Assembly: GCF_003019255.1 (NCBI RefSeq)
Contig: NZ_CP027846.1
Location: 806,001 to 870,000, forward strand
Length of the DNA stretch: 64,000 bases
Direction: 5' to 3'
DNA from: Staphylococcus kloosii
GTDB taxonomy: Bacteria; Bacillota; Bacilli; Staphylococcales; Staphylococcaceae
Below, in pieces: positions 53,026 through 61,517 of this stretch. Each line of letters begins with the position of its first letter. Position 1 is the stretch's first letter. Made by a program: the position numbers and the translations under genes. The notes beneath the pieces are model-generated. The model did no database searches and had not been told where the DNA came from. It saw only the letters and a program-made list of their open reading frames with translations.

Positions 53026-53646
53026 ATGAAAAAAATTTGGACACTTACAATCATCAGTTTAATATGTATTGTGCTATCTGCATGTTCCAACCAGCAAAAC
53101 GCACATAAAGAAGATAAATACACCAAAGATGGTAAGGTGAAATTAATTATTTATGGAGATTTCAAATGTCCATATTGTAAAAAAGTAGATACTAAAATTT
53201 TACCTAAACTAAACCGACAGTATATTAAAAAGGGTAAGGTCGACTATCGATTTGTGAACATGGCATTTTTAGGTGAAGATTCTATCATTGGTTCACGCGC
53301 AGGTCATGCCGTTCAACTTTATGCGCCACAACAATATTTCCAATTTCAACAATCAATGTTTGCCCAACAACCAAACAATGAAAAGAAATGGATTACAACA
53401 ACAAAAGTAGATCAACAGATTGATAAATTATCATTAGATACTTCGACAAAAGAAAAAATAAAAAAAGACTACAATTCACAAGATAGTAAATCTTGGAAAG
53501 CTGCCAAAAAAGACCAGCAGTTATATAAGAAAAATAAAATTAAGACAGCACCAACAGTCTTTATTGGTGGTACGAAAGTAGAAGATCCTTATAAATATAA
53601 CAATTATAAGCATCTAATTGAGAAAAAACTAAAAAAAGCAAAATGA
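53026..53646 (+). CDS. dsbA: Thiol-disulfide oxidoreductase DsbA (lipoprotein)
   Basis: This 206-residue thioredoxin-fold protein has redox motif CPYC (C48, C51) in YGDFKCPYC, the cis-proline loop IKTAPTVFIGGTKVEDPYKY and lipobox LSAC at C20, so it sits on the outer face of the membrane. FVNMAFLGEDSIIGSRAGHAVQLYAPQ closely follows S. aureus DsbA. That enzyme is a lipoprotein oxidant that works without a DsbB partner; no dsbB is seen here either. The RBS is TTGGAGG. A strong terminator follows. Confidence 0.92.
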   Translation: MKKIWTLTIISLICIVLSACSNQQNAHKEDKYTKDGKVKLIIYGDFKCPYCKKVDTKILPKLNRQYIKKGKVDYRFVNMAFLGEDSIIGSRAGHAVQLYAPQQYFQFQQSMFAQQPNNEKKWITTTKVDQQIDKLSLDTSTKEKIKKDYNSQDSKSWKAAKKDQQLYKKNKIKTAPTVFIGGTKVEDPYKYNNYKHLIEKKLKKAK

Positions 53647-53654
53647 TAAAAAAG

Positions 53655-53696
53655 AACATTTCTTAACTTGGATTAAAAGTTAAGAAATGTTTTTTG
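53655..53696 (+). terminator. Terminator after dsbA
   Basis: AACATTTCTTAACTT pairs with AAGTTAAGAAATGTT (15 bp) and is followed by TTTTTGG. Confidence 0.93.
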
Positions 53697-53703
53697 GATT
53701 AAA

Positions 53704-53718
53704 TCGAAATAATTACGA
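53704..53718 (+). promoter_or_regulatory. Zur-type box 1
   Basis: TCGAAATAATTACGA matches the Zur consensus TCGTAATNATTACGA at 13 of 14 defined positions. It lies just upstream of the promoter of the zinc-binding lipoprotein gene. Confidence 0.75.
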
Positions 53719-53726
53719 ATAACATA

Positions 53727-53755
53727 TTGAGTTTTGTTAGGAAAACAGTTATAAT
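53727..53755 (+). promoter_or_regulatory. Promoter of the zinc-binding lipoprotein gene
   Basis: TTGAGT and TATAAT (6/6) are 17 bp apart, with a Zur-type box on each side. Confidence 0.68.
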
Positions 53756-53761
53756 TATAAA

Positions 53762-53776
53762 TCGTAAACATTACTA
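53762..53776 (+). promoter_or_regulatory. Zur-type box 2
   Basis: TCGTAAACATTACTA matches the Zur consensus at 12 of 14 defined positions. It covers the expected transcription start. Confidence 0.6.
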
Positions 53777-53791
53777 TTTAAGGAGAATGAC

Positions 53792-54748
53792 ATGAAAAAG
53801 ATAACGTTTTTGACTCTGTTAGTTTTAATGATTGGCGTTGCAGCTGTTGCTTGTAGTAATAGTAACGGTGATAACAAGGATAATAAAAAGGTTAAAGTTT
53901 ATACTACCGTTTATCCATTAACTTCATTTGTAGAACAAATAGGTGGCGAGCATGTTGATGTAAAATCAATATATCCTGCTGGAACTGATTTACATAGTTA
54001 TGAACCAACACAAAAAGACATTCTAAAAGCTTCTAAAGCAGATTTCTTTGTATACACTGGTGATGATTTAGATCCTGTAGCAAAAAAAGTGGCAGGCACA
54101 ATTAAAGATAAAGATAAAAAATTATCACTACAAACACATATCAAACAAAGCGAATTACTTTCAGACCATGACGATGATGAACACGAACATGGGCATGGTG
54201 GAGAAGAACATCATCATGGTAAATACGACCCTCATATTTGGTTAGATCCAGTGTTAGATAAACAATTTAGTAAAAATATAAAAGATAAGCTTATCGCACA
54301 AGATCCTAAACATAAAAAAGAATATGAAGAAAATTATAAAAAGTTAGCACAAGACTTAACTAAGATAGATGAGCAATTAACAGCTATTACAAAAGATAAA
54401 CAAAATAATGTAGCATATATTTCTCATGATTCAATAGGATATTTAGCTAAAAGATATGGCTTTAAGCAAGAAGGCATACAAAATATGAACGCTGAAGATC
54501 CTTCACAAAAAGATTTAACTAAAATTGTACATGATATTAAATCACATAAAGTGAAGTACATTTTATTAGAAGAAAACGTCTCAACAAAAGTTACAGATAC
54601 TGTACGCAAAGAGACTGACGCTAAGCCTGTGAAGTTCAATAATATGGAAAGTGTATCTTCAAAACAATTAAAAGATAAAGATGTTACTTATCAATCCATT
54701 ATGCGCGAAAATATTAAAAGTTTAGATAAAGCTTTACAAGATTCATAA
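53792..54748 (+). CDS. adcA: Zinc-binding ABC transporter lipoprotein (AdcA/ZnuA family)
   Basis: This 318-residue cluster A-I metal-binding protein has lipobox VAVAC (C21), metal ligand H68 in GTDLHSYEPTQKD, a His/Asp/Glu-rich loop at residues ~126-142 (HEHGHGGEEHHHG) and H148 in DPHIWLDP. The His-rich loop and two flanking Zur boxes point to zinc rather than manganese. It is shorter than the ~515-residue two-domain AdcA of S. aureus because it lacks the ZinT domain. No permease or ATPase gene lies beside it, so it must work with a transporter encoded elsewhere. The RBS is TAAGGAGAA. Confidence 0.88.
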   Translation: MKKITFLTLLVLMIGVAAVACSNSNGDNKDNKKVKVYTTVYPLTSFVEQIGGEHVDVKSIYPAGTDLHSYEPTQKDILKASKADFFVYTGDDLDPVAKKVAGTIKDKDKKLSLQTHIKQSELLSDHDDDEHEHGHGGEEHHHGKYDPHIWLDPVLDKQFSKNIKDKLIAQDPKHKKEYEENYKKLAQDLTKIDEQLTAITKDKQNNVAYISHDSIGYLAKRYGFKQEGIQNMNAEDPSQKDLTKIVHDIKSHKVKYILLEENVSTKVTDTVRKETDAKPVKFNNMESVSSKQLKDKDVTYQSIMRENIKSLDKALQDS

Positions 54749-54775
54749 CTGTTTTGTTGCAATCAATAATAATAA

Positions 54776-54830
54776 AGCACCTCAATCTAAAGGACGTTCC
54801 TTTGGGATGAGGTGTTTTTTGATTGTAAAA
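54776..54830 (+). terminator. Terminator after the zinc lipoprotein gene
   Basis: A long stem pairs CACCTCA with TGAGGTG on the outside and AAAGGA with TCCTTT on the inside. TTTTTT follows. Confidence 0.88.
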
Positions 54831-54928
54831 TGTCAATTGGTGGTAAATAAATAAAGTGAAGTTTAATGGTTGATATATTTTATGTATTTGGTATAATAAG
54901 TATATTGATAAATTTGGAGGAATGACGT

Positions 54929-55444
54929 ATGACACAATTTAATTTTGATAAAGCACATTCAGCATTAGAATTTTCTATTCGACACTTAGCAATTTCTAAC
55001 GTAAAAGGACGTTTCACTGATTTTGAAGCTAATATCTCAGGTGATATTAATGATTTAAGTTCAATTAAAGGTGACGTAGTAATTAATGCAAGTTCGGTAG
55101 ATACTGGCGTAGAAGACCGCGATAAACATATACAAAGCGGAGATTTCTTCGATGTGGAAAATTACCCTGAATTTAAATTTACTATTAAATCAGTAAATGA
55201 TAATTCTGTTACTGGTGACGTAACTATTAAAGGTGAAACACATGAAGAAACTTTCGACGCTAAATTACAAGGTATTAGCAAAAACCCTATGAATGGTGCT
55301 GACACTGCAGGATTTATCGTAGACGGTAAAATAAATCGCGATAAATATGGCATCACATTTAACCAAGCATTAGAAACTGGCGGTATGATGTTAGGTAAAG
55401 ATGTTAAATTTGAAGTGAGCTTAGAGTTCGCATTAGAAGACTAA
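54929..55444 (+). CDS. YceI-family lipocalin-like protein
   Basis: This 171-residue all-beta protein has the YceI pattern: FNFDKAHSALEFSIRHLAISNVKGRF at the start, DKHIQSGDFFDVENYPEFKF in the middle and INRDKYGITFN near the end. The family binds isoprenoid-type lipids in a lipocalin-like barrel. Unlike E. coli YceI, there is no signal peptide, so this one is cytoplasmic. The RBS is TTGGAGGAA. It is monocistronic with a strong terminator. Confidence 0.9.
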   Translation: MTQFNFDKAHSALEFSIRHLAISNVKGRFTDFEANISGDINDLSSIKGDVVINASSVDTGVEDRDKHIQSGDFFDVENYPEFKFTIKSVNDNSVTGDVTIKGETHEETFDAKLQGISKNPMNGADTAGFIVDGKINRDKYGITFNQALETGGMMLGKDVKFEVSLEFALED

Positions 55445-55535
55445 TATAGTAGTGAACTACAGCAATTAGCATTGTAAAGAATACGATTTAAATCATATTA
55501 ACTTAACAATTAATATGGATGATAAATATAAACAG

Positions 55536-55579
55536 AGAGTGGGTTAGATAATCAATTTGATTACTAACCCACTCTTTTT
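55536..55579 (+). terminator. Terminator after the YceI gene
   Basis: AGAGTGGGTTAG and CTAACCCACTCT form a perfect 12-bp stem, followed by TTTTG. Confidence 0.9.
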
Positions 55580-55640
55580 GTTAAGTGTAAATTAAAAAGG
55601 GTATTGGTTGAAGCATATAATTAATATTGGAGGTGCGAAC

Positions 55641-56234
55641 ATGAGTATACCGTTACCTAAAATAGGCAAACCTGCAACAAATGCATTAATAAATAAAAAT
55701 ATTGCTACCTTAGAGGATGTTGCTAAGTATGATAAACAAACATTAGCTTCTTTTCACGGTGTAGGTCCGAAAGCAATAAAAATTTTGGAAGAAAATCTTG
55801 AAATGCATGCATTAACTTTCAATTATAAACAGGAGAGCGACTTGCCATTTAAACTGAGTGGTGATCTTAAATGTGATAATGCACCTAAAAGACGACTAAT
55901 GTTAGATTTTTTAATTGCAACAGCAACGCTAGATAACACTTTATTAGATGAAGTCGTACATAACGATTTTATATGGGAAGTACCTGGCGCATTTACAATA
56001 AATGACAAAGATAACTTTATGAAAGAATTAAGTGAACACGCGTCCTCGATAGAATCAATGACAGTGATATATAATATTAGCCATGGTAAAACGGGTGCTA
56101 TCAATGGTTATCAAGAGATGAAAGATGGAGGTAAAGTTTATTTTGCAGATTTTATGGAATTTGATAGCCATAAAAAAGATGCTAAAATTAAAAAGGTTAC
56201 ATCCTATGTCATTATGAATGAAGGAGAAAGTTAA
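55641..56234 (+). CDS. Helix-hairpin-helix / SnoaL-like fusion protein
   Basis: This 197-residue protein has an N-terminal helix-hairpin-helix region (residues ~5-55: IGKPATNALINKNIATLEDVAKY, then SFHGVGPKAIKILEENL), like those in RNA-polymerase-alpha C-terminal or DNA-binding proteins. A C-terminal NTF2/SnoaL-like domain follows from ~residue 80 (LDFLIATATLDNTLLDEVVHNDFIWEVPG, GYQEMKDGGKVYFADFMEF). The ATG at 55641 follows TTGGAGGTG. It abuts the SRPBCC gene. The mix of a DNA-binding-type motif with a small-molecule fold is unusual and the function is unknown. Confidence 0.78.
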   Translation: MSIPLPKIGKPATNALINKNIATLEDVAKYDKQTLASFHGVGPKAIKILEENLEMHALTFNYKQESDLPFKLSGDLKCDNAPKRRLMLDFLIATATLDNTLLDEVVHNDFIWEVPGAFTINDKDNFMKELSEHASSIESMTVIYNISHGKTGAINGYQEMKDGGKVYFADFMEFDSHKKDAKIKKVTSYVIMNEGES

Positions 56235-56705
56235 ATGGGTTTAGAAGTAAATAATAATAAAATCATTTTTACAAGAATTTTTAAAGCAACTACAAAAGCT
56301 GTATACAAAGCATATACAGATAAAACATTATTTGCACAATGGTTCCATCCTAAAGGTGCAACTACAGAAGTTTTCGAATTTAATGTACGTGAAGGTGGCA
56401 AAGCTTTTTTTGCAATTCACACGCCGCAAGGCACGAGTTATACAGTTACACAATATAATAAAGTTTCAGCGCCTAACTATATAGATTACAACGACTTTTT
56501 TGCCAATGCGCAAGGAGAAATTAATAAAACGATGGCTGGTATGCATAACATAATAGAAATAGAGGACGAAGGCGAAGGGTATGTAAAAGTCATTGCCACT
56601 TCAGAATTGCCTGATGCTGCATCAGCCCAACGTTTAATAGACATGGGTGTAGAACAAGGTATGCATAGCACATTTGATAATTTAGAACAGTTACTCTCTT
56701 CATAA
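56235..56705 (+). CDS. SRPBCC (AHSA1-like) domain protein
   Basis: This 156-residue START/Bet v1-like protein has FTRIFKATTKAVYKAYTDKTLFAQWFHPKGATTEVFEF at the start and VKVIATSELPDAASAQRLIDMGVEQGMHSTFDNLEQLL at the end, typical of AHSA1-type SRPBCC proteins. They bind hydrophobic ligands or act as Hsp90 co-factors; no role can be assigned here. The ATG follows the upstream stop codon directly (TAA ATG), with GAAGGAGAAAG as RBS, so it is cotranscribed with the HhH/SnoaL gene. Confidence 0.87.
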   Translation: MGLEVNNNKIIFTRIFKATTKAVYKAYTDKTLFAQWFHPKGATTEVFEFNVREGGKAFFAIHTPQGTSYTVTQYNKVSAPNYIDYNDFFANAQGEINKTMAGMHNIIEIEDEGEGYVKVIATSELPDAASAQRLIDMGVEQGMHSTFDNLEQLLSS

Positions 56706-56707
56706 AA

Positions 56708-56752
56708 AACACACGACTCAAGCTATAATATAGCAATTTGAGTCGTGTGTTT
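56708..56752. terminator. Bidirectional terminator
   Basis: AACACACGACTCAA pairs with TTGAGTCGTGTGTT (14 bp), with an inner CTATAATATAG stem, between convergent genes. A- and T-rich flanks lie on both sides. Confidence 0.9.
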
Positions 56753-56755
56753 TGT

Positions 56756-58195
56756 TTATATAGATTCGCCATTAGTTTGAATTACATTTTTAAACCAATC
56801 AAATGAATCTTTTTTAGTACGTTTTAATGAACCTTCGCCGTTATTATCACGGTCTACATGAATTAAACCATAACGTTTTTTCATTTCACCAGTAGTGAAA
56901 GAAACAATGTCAATTATACCCCAAGGTGTGTACCCCATTAAATTCACACCATCTTCATGAACTGCATCAATAGAGGCTTTGATATGAGAACGTAAATAAT
57001 CTATTCTATAGTCGTCGTGAATATTTCCTTTATCATCAAATTTATCTACAGCACCCAAACCATTTTCAACAATAAATAATGGAATTTGATAGCGATCGTA
57101 TAAAACATTCAATGTGTAGCGTAAGCCAGTAGGGTCGATTGCCCATCCCCAATCACTTTGCTCAATGTAAGGATTATCGACAGAATTTGGTAGGCCACCA
57201 TTTGTAACGTTTTCGCCTGTATAAGCCTCAGCATCATGCTTAACTACTGTGGACATATAGTAACTAAAGCCTAAGTAATCTACAGTACCTTCTTGTAATA
57301 TTTGGTCATCACCAGTTACCCAACCGATGTCATATCCTTTTGTTTCAAACATTTTATTAGCATATCCAGGGTAAAAACCTCGAACTTGAACATCTGGGAA
57401 AAAGAATCTTAATCGATTAGCTTTGACTGCTTCCATCATATCTTCTGGATTACAAGAGTACGGATAAATAGGTACATGTGAAATCATAGCGCCAATTTGA
57501 AAATCAGGATTTATTGTCTTTCCTATTTTTACCGCTTTTGCACTTGCAATTAGCTCATTATGCGCAACTTGATATAAAACTTCTTCAGGATTTTCATTTT
57601 CCTCGATTGTTACACCTGAATTAGTCCATAAGAAAATTGGATTGTCTGTATCCATTTGATTGTTTATTTCATTAAACGTCATCCAATATTTAACCTTATT
57701 TTTATATCTTTCAAATACAGTTTCAGCAAAATGTGCGAAAAAGTCAGCAACTTTTCTATTTCTAAAACCACCATACTCTGTAGCTAAATGTAAAGGAATT
57801 TCAAAATGAGATAATGTTATTACAGGTTCTATTCCGTATTTTAAGAGTTCATCAAATAAATCATCGTAAAATTTTAATCCAGCTTCATTCGGTTGTTCTT
57901 CATCACCATTTGGAAAAATACGTGTCCATGCAATAGAAGTTCTTAAACATTTTAGTCCCATTTCATTAAATAATGCTATATCTTCTTTGTATTTATGATA
58001 GAAATCGATGCCTACATGGTTTGGATAATATTTCTCGGGATCGACTTGCTTAGTTATTTGGCGAGGTTTTCCATGTTCTCCAGCAGTCATAACATCGATA
58101 ACGCTCAATCCTTTGCCATCTTCGTTATATCCGCCTTCAAATTGATTGGCAGCCAATGCGCCACCCCATAGGAAGTTATTTGGTAATTTAGACAT
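56756..58195 (-). CDS. bglA: 6-phospho-beta-glucosidase (GH1)
   Basis: This 479-residue GH1 enzyme has the acid/base E176 in MTFNEINNQ and the nucleophile E377 in FIVENGLGAVD. The N-terminus is NFLWGGALAANQFEGGYNEDGKG. The C-terminal loop LIHVDRDNNGEGSLKRTKKDS fits phosphate-binding members. It hydrolyses 6-phospho-beta-glucosides such as those of cellobiose, salicin or arbutin, which the adjacent PTS delivers. The gene starts 11 bases after the PTS stop with RBS AAGGAGAG, forming an operon. Confidence 0.92.
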   Translation of the reverse strand: MSKLPNNFLWGGALAANQFEGGYNEDGKGLSVIDVMTAGEHGKPRQITKQVDPEKYYPNHVGIDFYHKYKEDIALFNEMGLKCLRTSIAWTRIFPNGDEEQPNEAGLKFYDDLFDELLKYGIEPVITLSHFEIPLHLATEYGGFRNRKVADFFAHFAETVFERYKNKVKYWMTFNEINNQMDTDNPIFLWTNSGVTIEENENPEEVLYQVAHNELIASAKAVKIGKTINPDFQIGAMISHVPIYPYSCNPEDMMEAVKANRLRFFFPDVQVRGFYPGYANKMFETKGYDIGWVTGDDQILQEGTVDYLGFSYYMSTVVKHDAEAYTGENVTNGGLPNSVDNPYIEQSDWGWAIDPTGLRYTLNVLYDRYQIPLFIVENGLGAVDKFDDKGNIHDDYRIDYLRSHIKASIDAVHEDGVNLMGYTPWGIIDIVSFTTGEMKKRYGLIHVDRDNNGEGSLKRTKKDSFDWFKNVIQTNGESI

Positions 58196-58206
58196 AGTAT
58201 CTCTCC

Positions 58207-60099
58207 TTATTTTTTAATTATTGTTAAAATACTTTCTTTTTCCACAACATTGCTTTTTTTAGTTGGAATTATATCGCTAAACTCATCAGAATTAGTAATG
58301 ATTAATGGCGTAATAATATCAAAACCTTGCTTTGTAATTGTTGCATTATCAAAGTTAATTAGTGGTATACCTACATCTACTTTATCGTTTTCTTGAACTA
58401 ATAACTCGTATCCTTCGCCGTTTAATTTTACGGTATCTAATCCAATATGAATTAATATTTCTATTCCATCATCTGAAGTTATACCAATGGCATGTTTAGT
58501 GGGAGTTACCATACTAATCGTACCTTTAATAGGTGAGTGAACAGTATTCTGTTCTGATTTAATTGCAATTCCTTTACCCATCATTTCTTGAGAAAATATA
58601 GGGTCATTAACATCCGACAAGGGAATTAAGACACCATTCATTGGTGAAAATACTGTCGTTTCTAGAGTTTCTTGAAGGGACTGGTTCTTCTGATTATTAT
58701 TTACATTTGCATCGTTTTCCACTTCTTGAGTAGTGTCATCACCATAACCGAATATTTGTATTAATACGATTGGTAATATAATTGCGATTGCCGAACCAAT
58801 CAAGATGCCCCAAATAGATGTGGGATTGCTTGAGCTATAACCATTGATTACAGTAATAGGTCCAGGTAACCCAGCATATGCATAATATTTTGGACTAAAG
58901 AAACTTGCGACAAATGCACCAATTGCACCACTAATACAAGCAATAATAAATGGTTTTTTAAAGCGTAAATTAATACCATACATAGAAGGTTCTGTTATGC
59001 CAAAAATACCTGTTACTGCAGCTGATGATGCAACTCTTTTTACATCTATAATTTTGGATTTTATTATTACACCGATAACAGAACCCATTTGTGCTATTAC
59101 AGCTATAGTTTGAAAAGCTTGGAAAGAGTCGCTATGATGTTGCTCGAAATTAGCTAAAATCACTGGTGTGATTCCCCAATGCACACCGAAAATAACGAAA
59201 ACTTGCCAAAAACCGCCAATTAAAGTTCCTGCTAGCCATGGTGCTACATCTACAAGATAGTTAAATCCACCAGCTATACCATGAGCCACTAAGGTTGTGA
59301 TGGGGCCTATAACTAGTAAAGTGAATGGAACCATGATTACAATGCTAAAAAATGGTGTGAATAGTGGTTTGACGACGTCATGAATCCAACGGTTTAAATA
59401 TTTTTCAACGTATGATAGTAACCAAACTAAAACTAATGGTGGTAATACTGAGGAAGTATACATTGTTTCTGATAAAGGTATACCAATTAGCCTTACTGTA
59501 CCGCCGTCACTTATTTTATTAACTATCCCTGTTAAATCAGGACTTACGAGCGCTGCACTACAAGCTACAGCTATATAAATATTTACATTAAAATGTCGAG
59601 CAGCTGTTATAGCAATAAATATAGGTAAAAATGTAAAAGGCGCCCATGAAATAAAATTAAATACATCATAAGTCCCTGTGTGTTTAAATACTGGGAAAAG
59701 CAATTTAAGAATAATTAATAAACCTTGTAAAATACCAGCTGCAGCTAAAATATAAATAAAGGGAGCGAATACTGCTGACATCGTCGCAATAACTCTATTT
59801 AAAATACTTCCTTTATTTTCACTTTCTGCAGTATTGTTTCCTTCACTTTCTCCGATTAAAGTTTCAAATTCCTTATAAACATCTCCTACGTTATTGCCAA
59901 TCACTATTTGAAATTGGCCATTATTTTCAACAACTGTAACTACACCGTCAATATTAGATACATTTTTTTTGGCATCAGGTAAAGATCTTTTCAAAACAAG
60001 ACGTAATCGAGTGGCGCAGTGTGTACTGCTGACGATATTATCTTTACCACCTACATTTTCTAAAATTTTATTTGCTAAAGTTTCATTTTTTGACGACAC
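58207..60099 (-). CDS. Beta-glucoside-specific PTS transporter, EIIBCA
   Basis: This 630-residue fusion has the order B-C-A. IIB carries the phospho-cysteine C28 in SSTHCATRLRLVLK. The ~10-segment IIC domain includes FGVHWGITPVILAN and GITEPSMYGINLRFKKPF. IIA carries the phospho-histidine H551 in ILIHIGLDTVKLNGEGY. It takes up and phosphorylates beta-glucosides. It begins with a GTG at 60099 after GGGAGGTT; an overlapping ATG is out of frame. It is controlled by the palindrome at 60156 and the cre site at 60120. A trehalose PTS is less likely because a GH1 enzyme follows. Confidence 0.92.
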   Translation of the reverse strand: MSSKNETLANKILENVGGKDNIVSSTHCATRLRLVLKRSLPDAKKNVSNIDGVVTVVENNGQFQIVIGNNVGDVYKEFETLIGESEGNNTAESENKGSILNRVIATMSAVFAPFIYILAAAGILQGLLIILKLLFPVFKHTGTYDVFNFISWAPFTFLPIFIAITAARHFNVNIYIAVACSAALVSPDLTGIVNKISDGGTVRLIGIPLSETMYTSSVLPPLVLVWLLSYVEKYLNRWIHDVVKPLFTPFFSIVIMVPFTLLVIGPITTLVAHGIAGGFNYLVDVAPWLAGTLIGGFWQVFVIFGVHWGITPVILANFEQHHSDSFQAFQTIAVIAQMGSVIGVIIKSKIIDVKRVASSAAVTGIFGITEPSMYGINLRFKKPFIIACISGAIGAFVASFFSPKYYAYAGLPGPITVINGYSSSNPTSIWGILIGSAIAIILPIVLIQIFGYGDDTTQEVENDANVNNNQKNQSLQETLETTVFSPMNGVLIPLSDVNDPIFSQEMMGKGIAIKSEQNTVHSPIKGTISMVTPTKHAIGITSDDGIEILIHIGLDTVKLNGEGYELLVQENDKVDVGIPLINFDNATITKQGFDIITPLIITNSDEFSDIIPTKKSNVVEKESILTIIKK

Positions 60100-60119
60100 A
60101 TTAGCTAACCTCCCATCAA

Positions 60120-60133
60120 TAAAAACGCTTTCA
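60120..60133 (-). promoter_or_regulatory. cre site before the beta-glucoside PTS gene
   Basis: On the minus strand TGAAAGCGTTTTTA matches the cre consensus at 13 of 14 positions. It lies just downstream of the expected transcription start. Confidence 0.7.
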
Positions 60134-60149
60134 ATAATTTCTAAAATTC

Positions 60150-60178
60150 ATTATAATTGTACCGGTACAATATTTAAA
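60150..60178 (-). promoter_or_regulatory. bgl promoter with an operator filling the spacer
   Basis: On the minus strand -35 TTTAAA and -10 TATAAT are 17 bp apart. The perfect 16-bp palindrome ATTGTACCGGTACAAT (60156-60171) occupies the spacer, an ideal place for repression by the divergent GntR protein. Confidence 0.72.
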
Positions 60179-60260
60179 GTAGGGTATAATATTATTGATT
60201 AATGTTTATATAGAAATCATGATAAAATAAAATCTAGAATTGCTAAGTGAGGATAACAAA

Positions 60261-60962
60261 ATGTTAAAATATGAACTTGTAGCACAGTATATTCAACAAT
60301 TTATAAAAGAGAATGGCTTTCAAGCGGGTGATAAATTGCCCAATGTTGAAAGCTTTAAAAATAAATATGAAGTAAGTAAAAGTACTGTCATTAAGGCGCT
60401 TGAAGAATTAGAGAAAAATGGTATTATTTTTCAAACACAAGGTAGCGGTATATATGTTAGAGGTAACAAGAGAAAAGGTTATATGAACTTATTGATATCT
60501 CATGGATTTAAAGATGAAATTGAAAATGCAACTGTCTCATATAAAGTTAATAAATTAGAAGAACTAATACCATCTAGTAATGTCCGAGAACAGTTAAAAT
60601 TAAGAGAAGATGAATCAGTTTATTTTTTAGAAAGAATAATTTATGTAAATAAGGAGATATTGTGCAAAGAAATATCATATTTCAATAAAGATATTGTTCT
60701 TTTCTTAAATAAACCTATCGCTGAAGGTTCAATATTTCATTATTTAGAAAATAACTTGAAAGTTAAAATTGGTTTTTCAGATATTTATTTTCAAGTGGAT
60801 AAACTAAATGAACATGAGGCGAATATATTAAAGCTTCAGGAAGATGATCCATGTTTAAGGTATGAGCAAATATTTTATACTACAACTGGAATTCCATTTG
60901 ATTACTCTCAACTTGTCTATCATTATGGCAATGCACAGTTTTATATACCTGCCCATAAATAA
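60261..60962 (+). CDS. GntR/HutC-family regulator of the beta-glucoside operon
   Basis: This 233-residue protein has an N-terminal winged helix (QFIKENGFQAGDKLPNVESFKNKYEVSKSTVIKALEELEKNGIIFQTQGSGIYV, ~residues 12-66) and a C-terminal UTRA effector domain. It is divergent from the PTS/glucosidase pair, with the palindrome between them, so it most likely represses that operon until a phosphosugar binds. The ATG at 60261 follows AGTGAGGATAA. It belongs with BglR/TreR/GmuR-type regulators. Confidence 0.88.
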   Translation: MLKYELVAQYIQQFIKENGFQAGDKLPNVESFKNKYEVSKSTVIKALEELEKNGIIFQTQGSGIYVRGNKRKGYMNLLISHGFKDEIENATVSYKVNKLEELIPSSNVREQLKLREDESVYFLERIIYVNKEILCKEISYFNKDIVLFLNKPIAEGSIFHYLENNLKVKIGFSDIYFQVDKLNEHEANILKLQEDDPCLRYEQIFYTTTGIPFDYSQLVYHYGNAQFYIPAHK

Positions 60963-60965
60963 ATA

Positions 60966-61003
60966 AGGCCATCTAAGTTATATTGTAGTAACTTAGATGG
61001 CCT
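60966..61003. terminator. Bidirectional hairpin between GntR and Rrf2 genes
   Basis: AGGCCATCTAAGTTA pairs perfectly with TAACTTAGATGGCCT (15 bp). The T-tracts are interrupted. Confidence 0.8.
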
Positions 61004-61016
61004 GCTTAATTTTTAT

Positions 61017-61421
61017 CTATTCAAAGCGATTAGTAACGTCTTCGATTGTGTAAGTATTTAGTTTGTTAATAATTGAGGTGTCGACCTCGGTATAAATATC
61101 GTTTAATGCGGGCGTGATGTTTTTACCTACGGGACAATGTGTATTCGTATCTTCGTGTATTTTAACGAAATGGCTATCAATGTCTGTAGTATAACGAAAA
61201 ACCTCACCCAATAAAATTTGGCTTGCTGATTGAGTTAACTTGTAACCTGTAACGCCTTGAGTACTCGTTATAAATTGTCCGTTTTTTAAATAACGACAAA
61301 TTTTGCGTACTAAACTTGGATTACTATTAACACTGGATGCAATGTATTGACTAGATACTGGATCTTCCTCGAGTGATAATAAGCTAAGTATATGTACAGC
61401 TATAGAAAATTGTGAATTCAT
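61017..61421 (-). CDS. Rrf2-family transcriptional regulator
   Basis: This 134-residue winged-helix regulator has MNSQFSIAVHILSLLSLEED, SSQYIASSVNSNPSLVRKI (recognition helix) and GVTGYKLTQSASQILLGEVF. Rrf2 proteins of the IscR/NsrR type carry three clustered cysteines for an iron-sulphur centre. Here only one cysteine (THCPVGKN) is in that region, so a cluster is unlikely and it resembles the YwnA/CymR-like group. I start at the usual MNSQFS at 61421; in-frame ATGs 12 and 21 bases upstream are possible. It is divergent from the formate/nitrite channel. Confidence 0.83.
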   Translation of the reverse strand: MNSQFSIAVHILSLLSLEEDPVSSQYIASSVNSNPSLVRKICRYLKNGQFITSTQGVTGYKLTQSASQILLGEVFRYTTDIDSHFVKIHEDTNTHCPVGKNITPALNDIYTEVDTSIINKLNTYTIEDVTNRFE

Positions 61422-61517
61422 AAATAGGGTCATCCTTATCATACAACTTGTTATTTTTTTGAATACAAGTAAAGTTTACTCGGTGAAACAGCATTTTACA
61501 AATTTTTTCGCTTTTTA

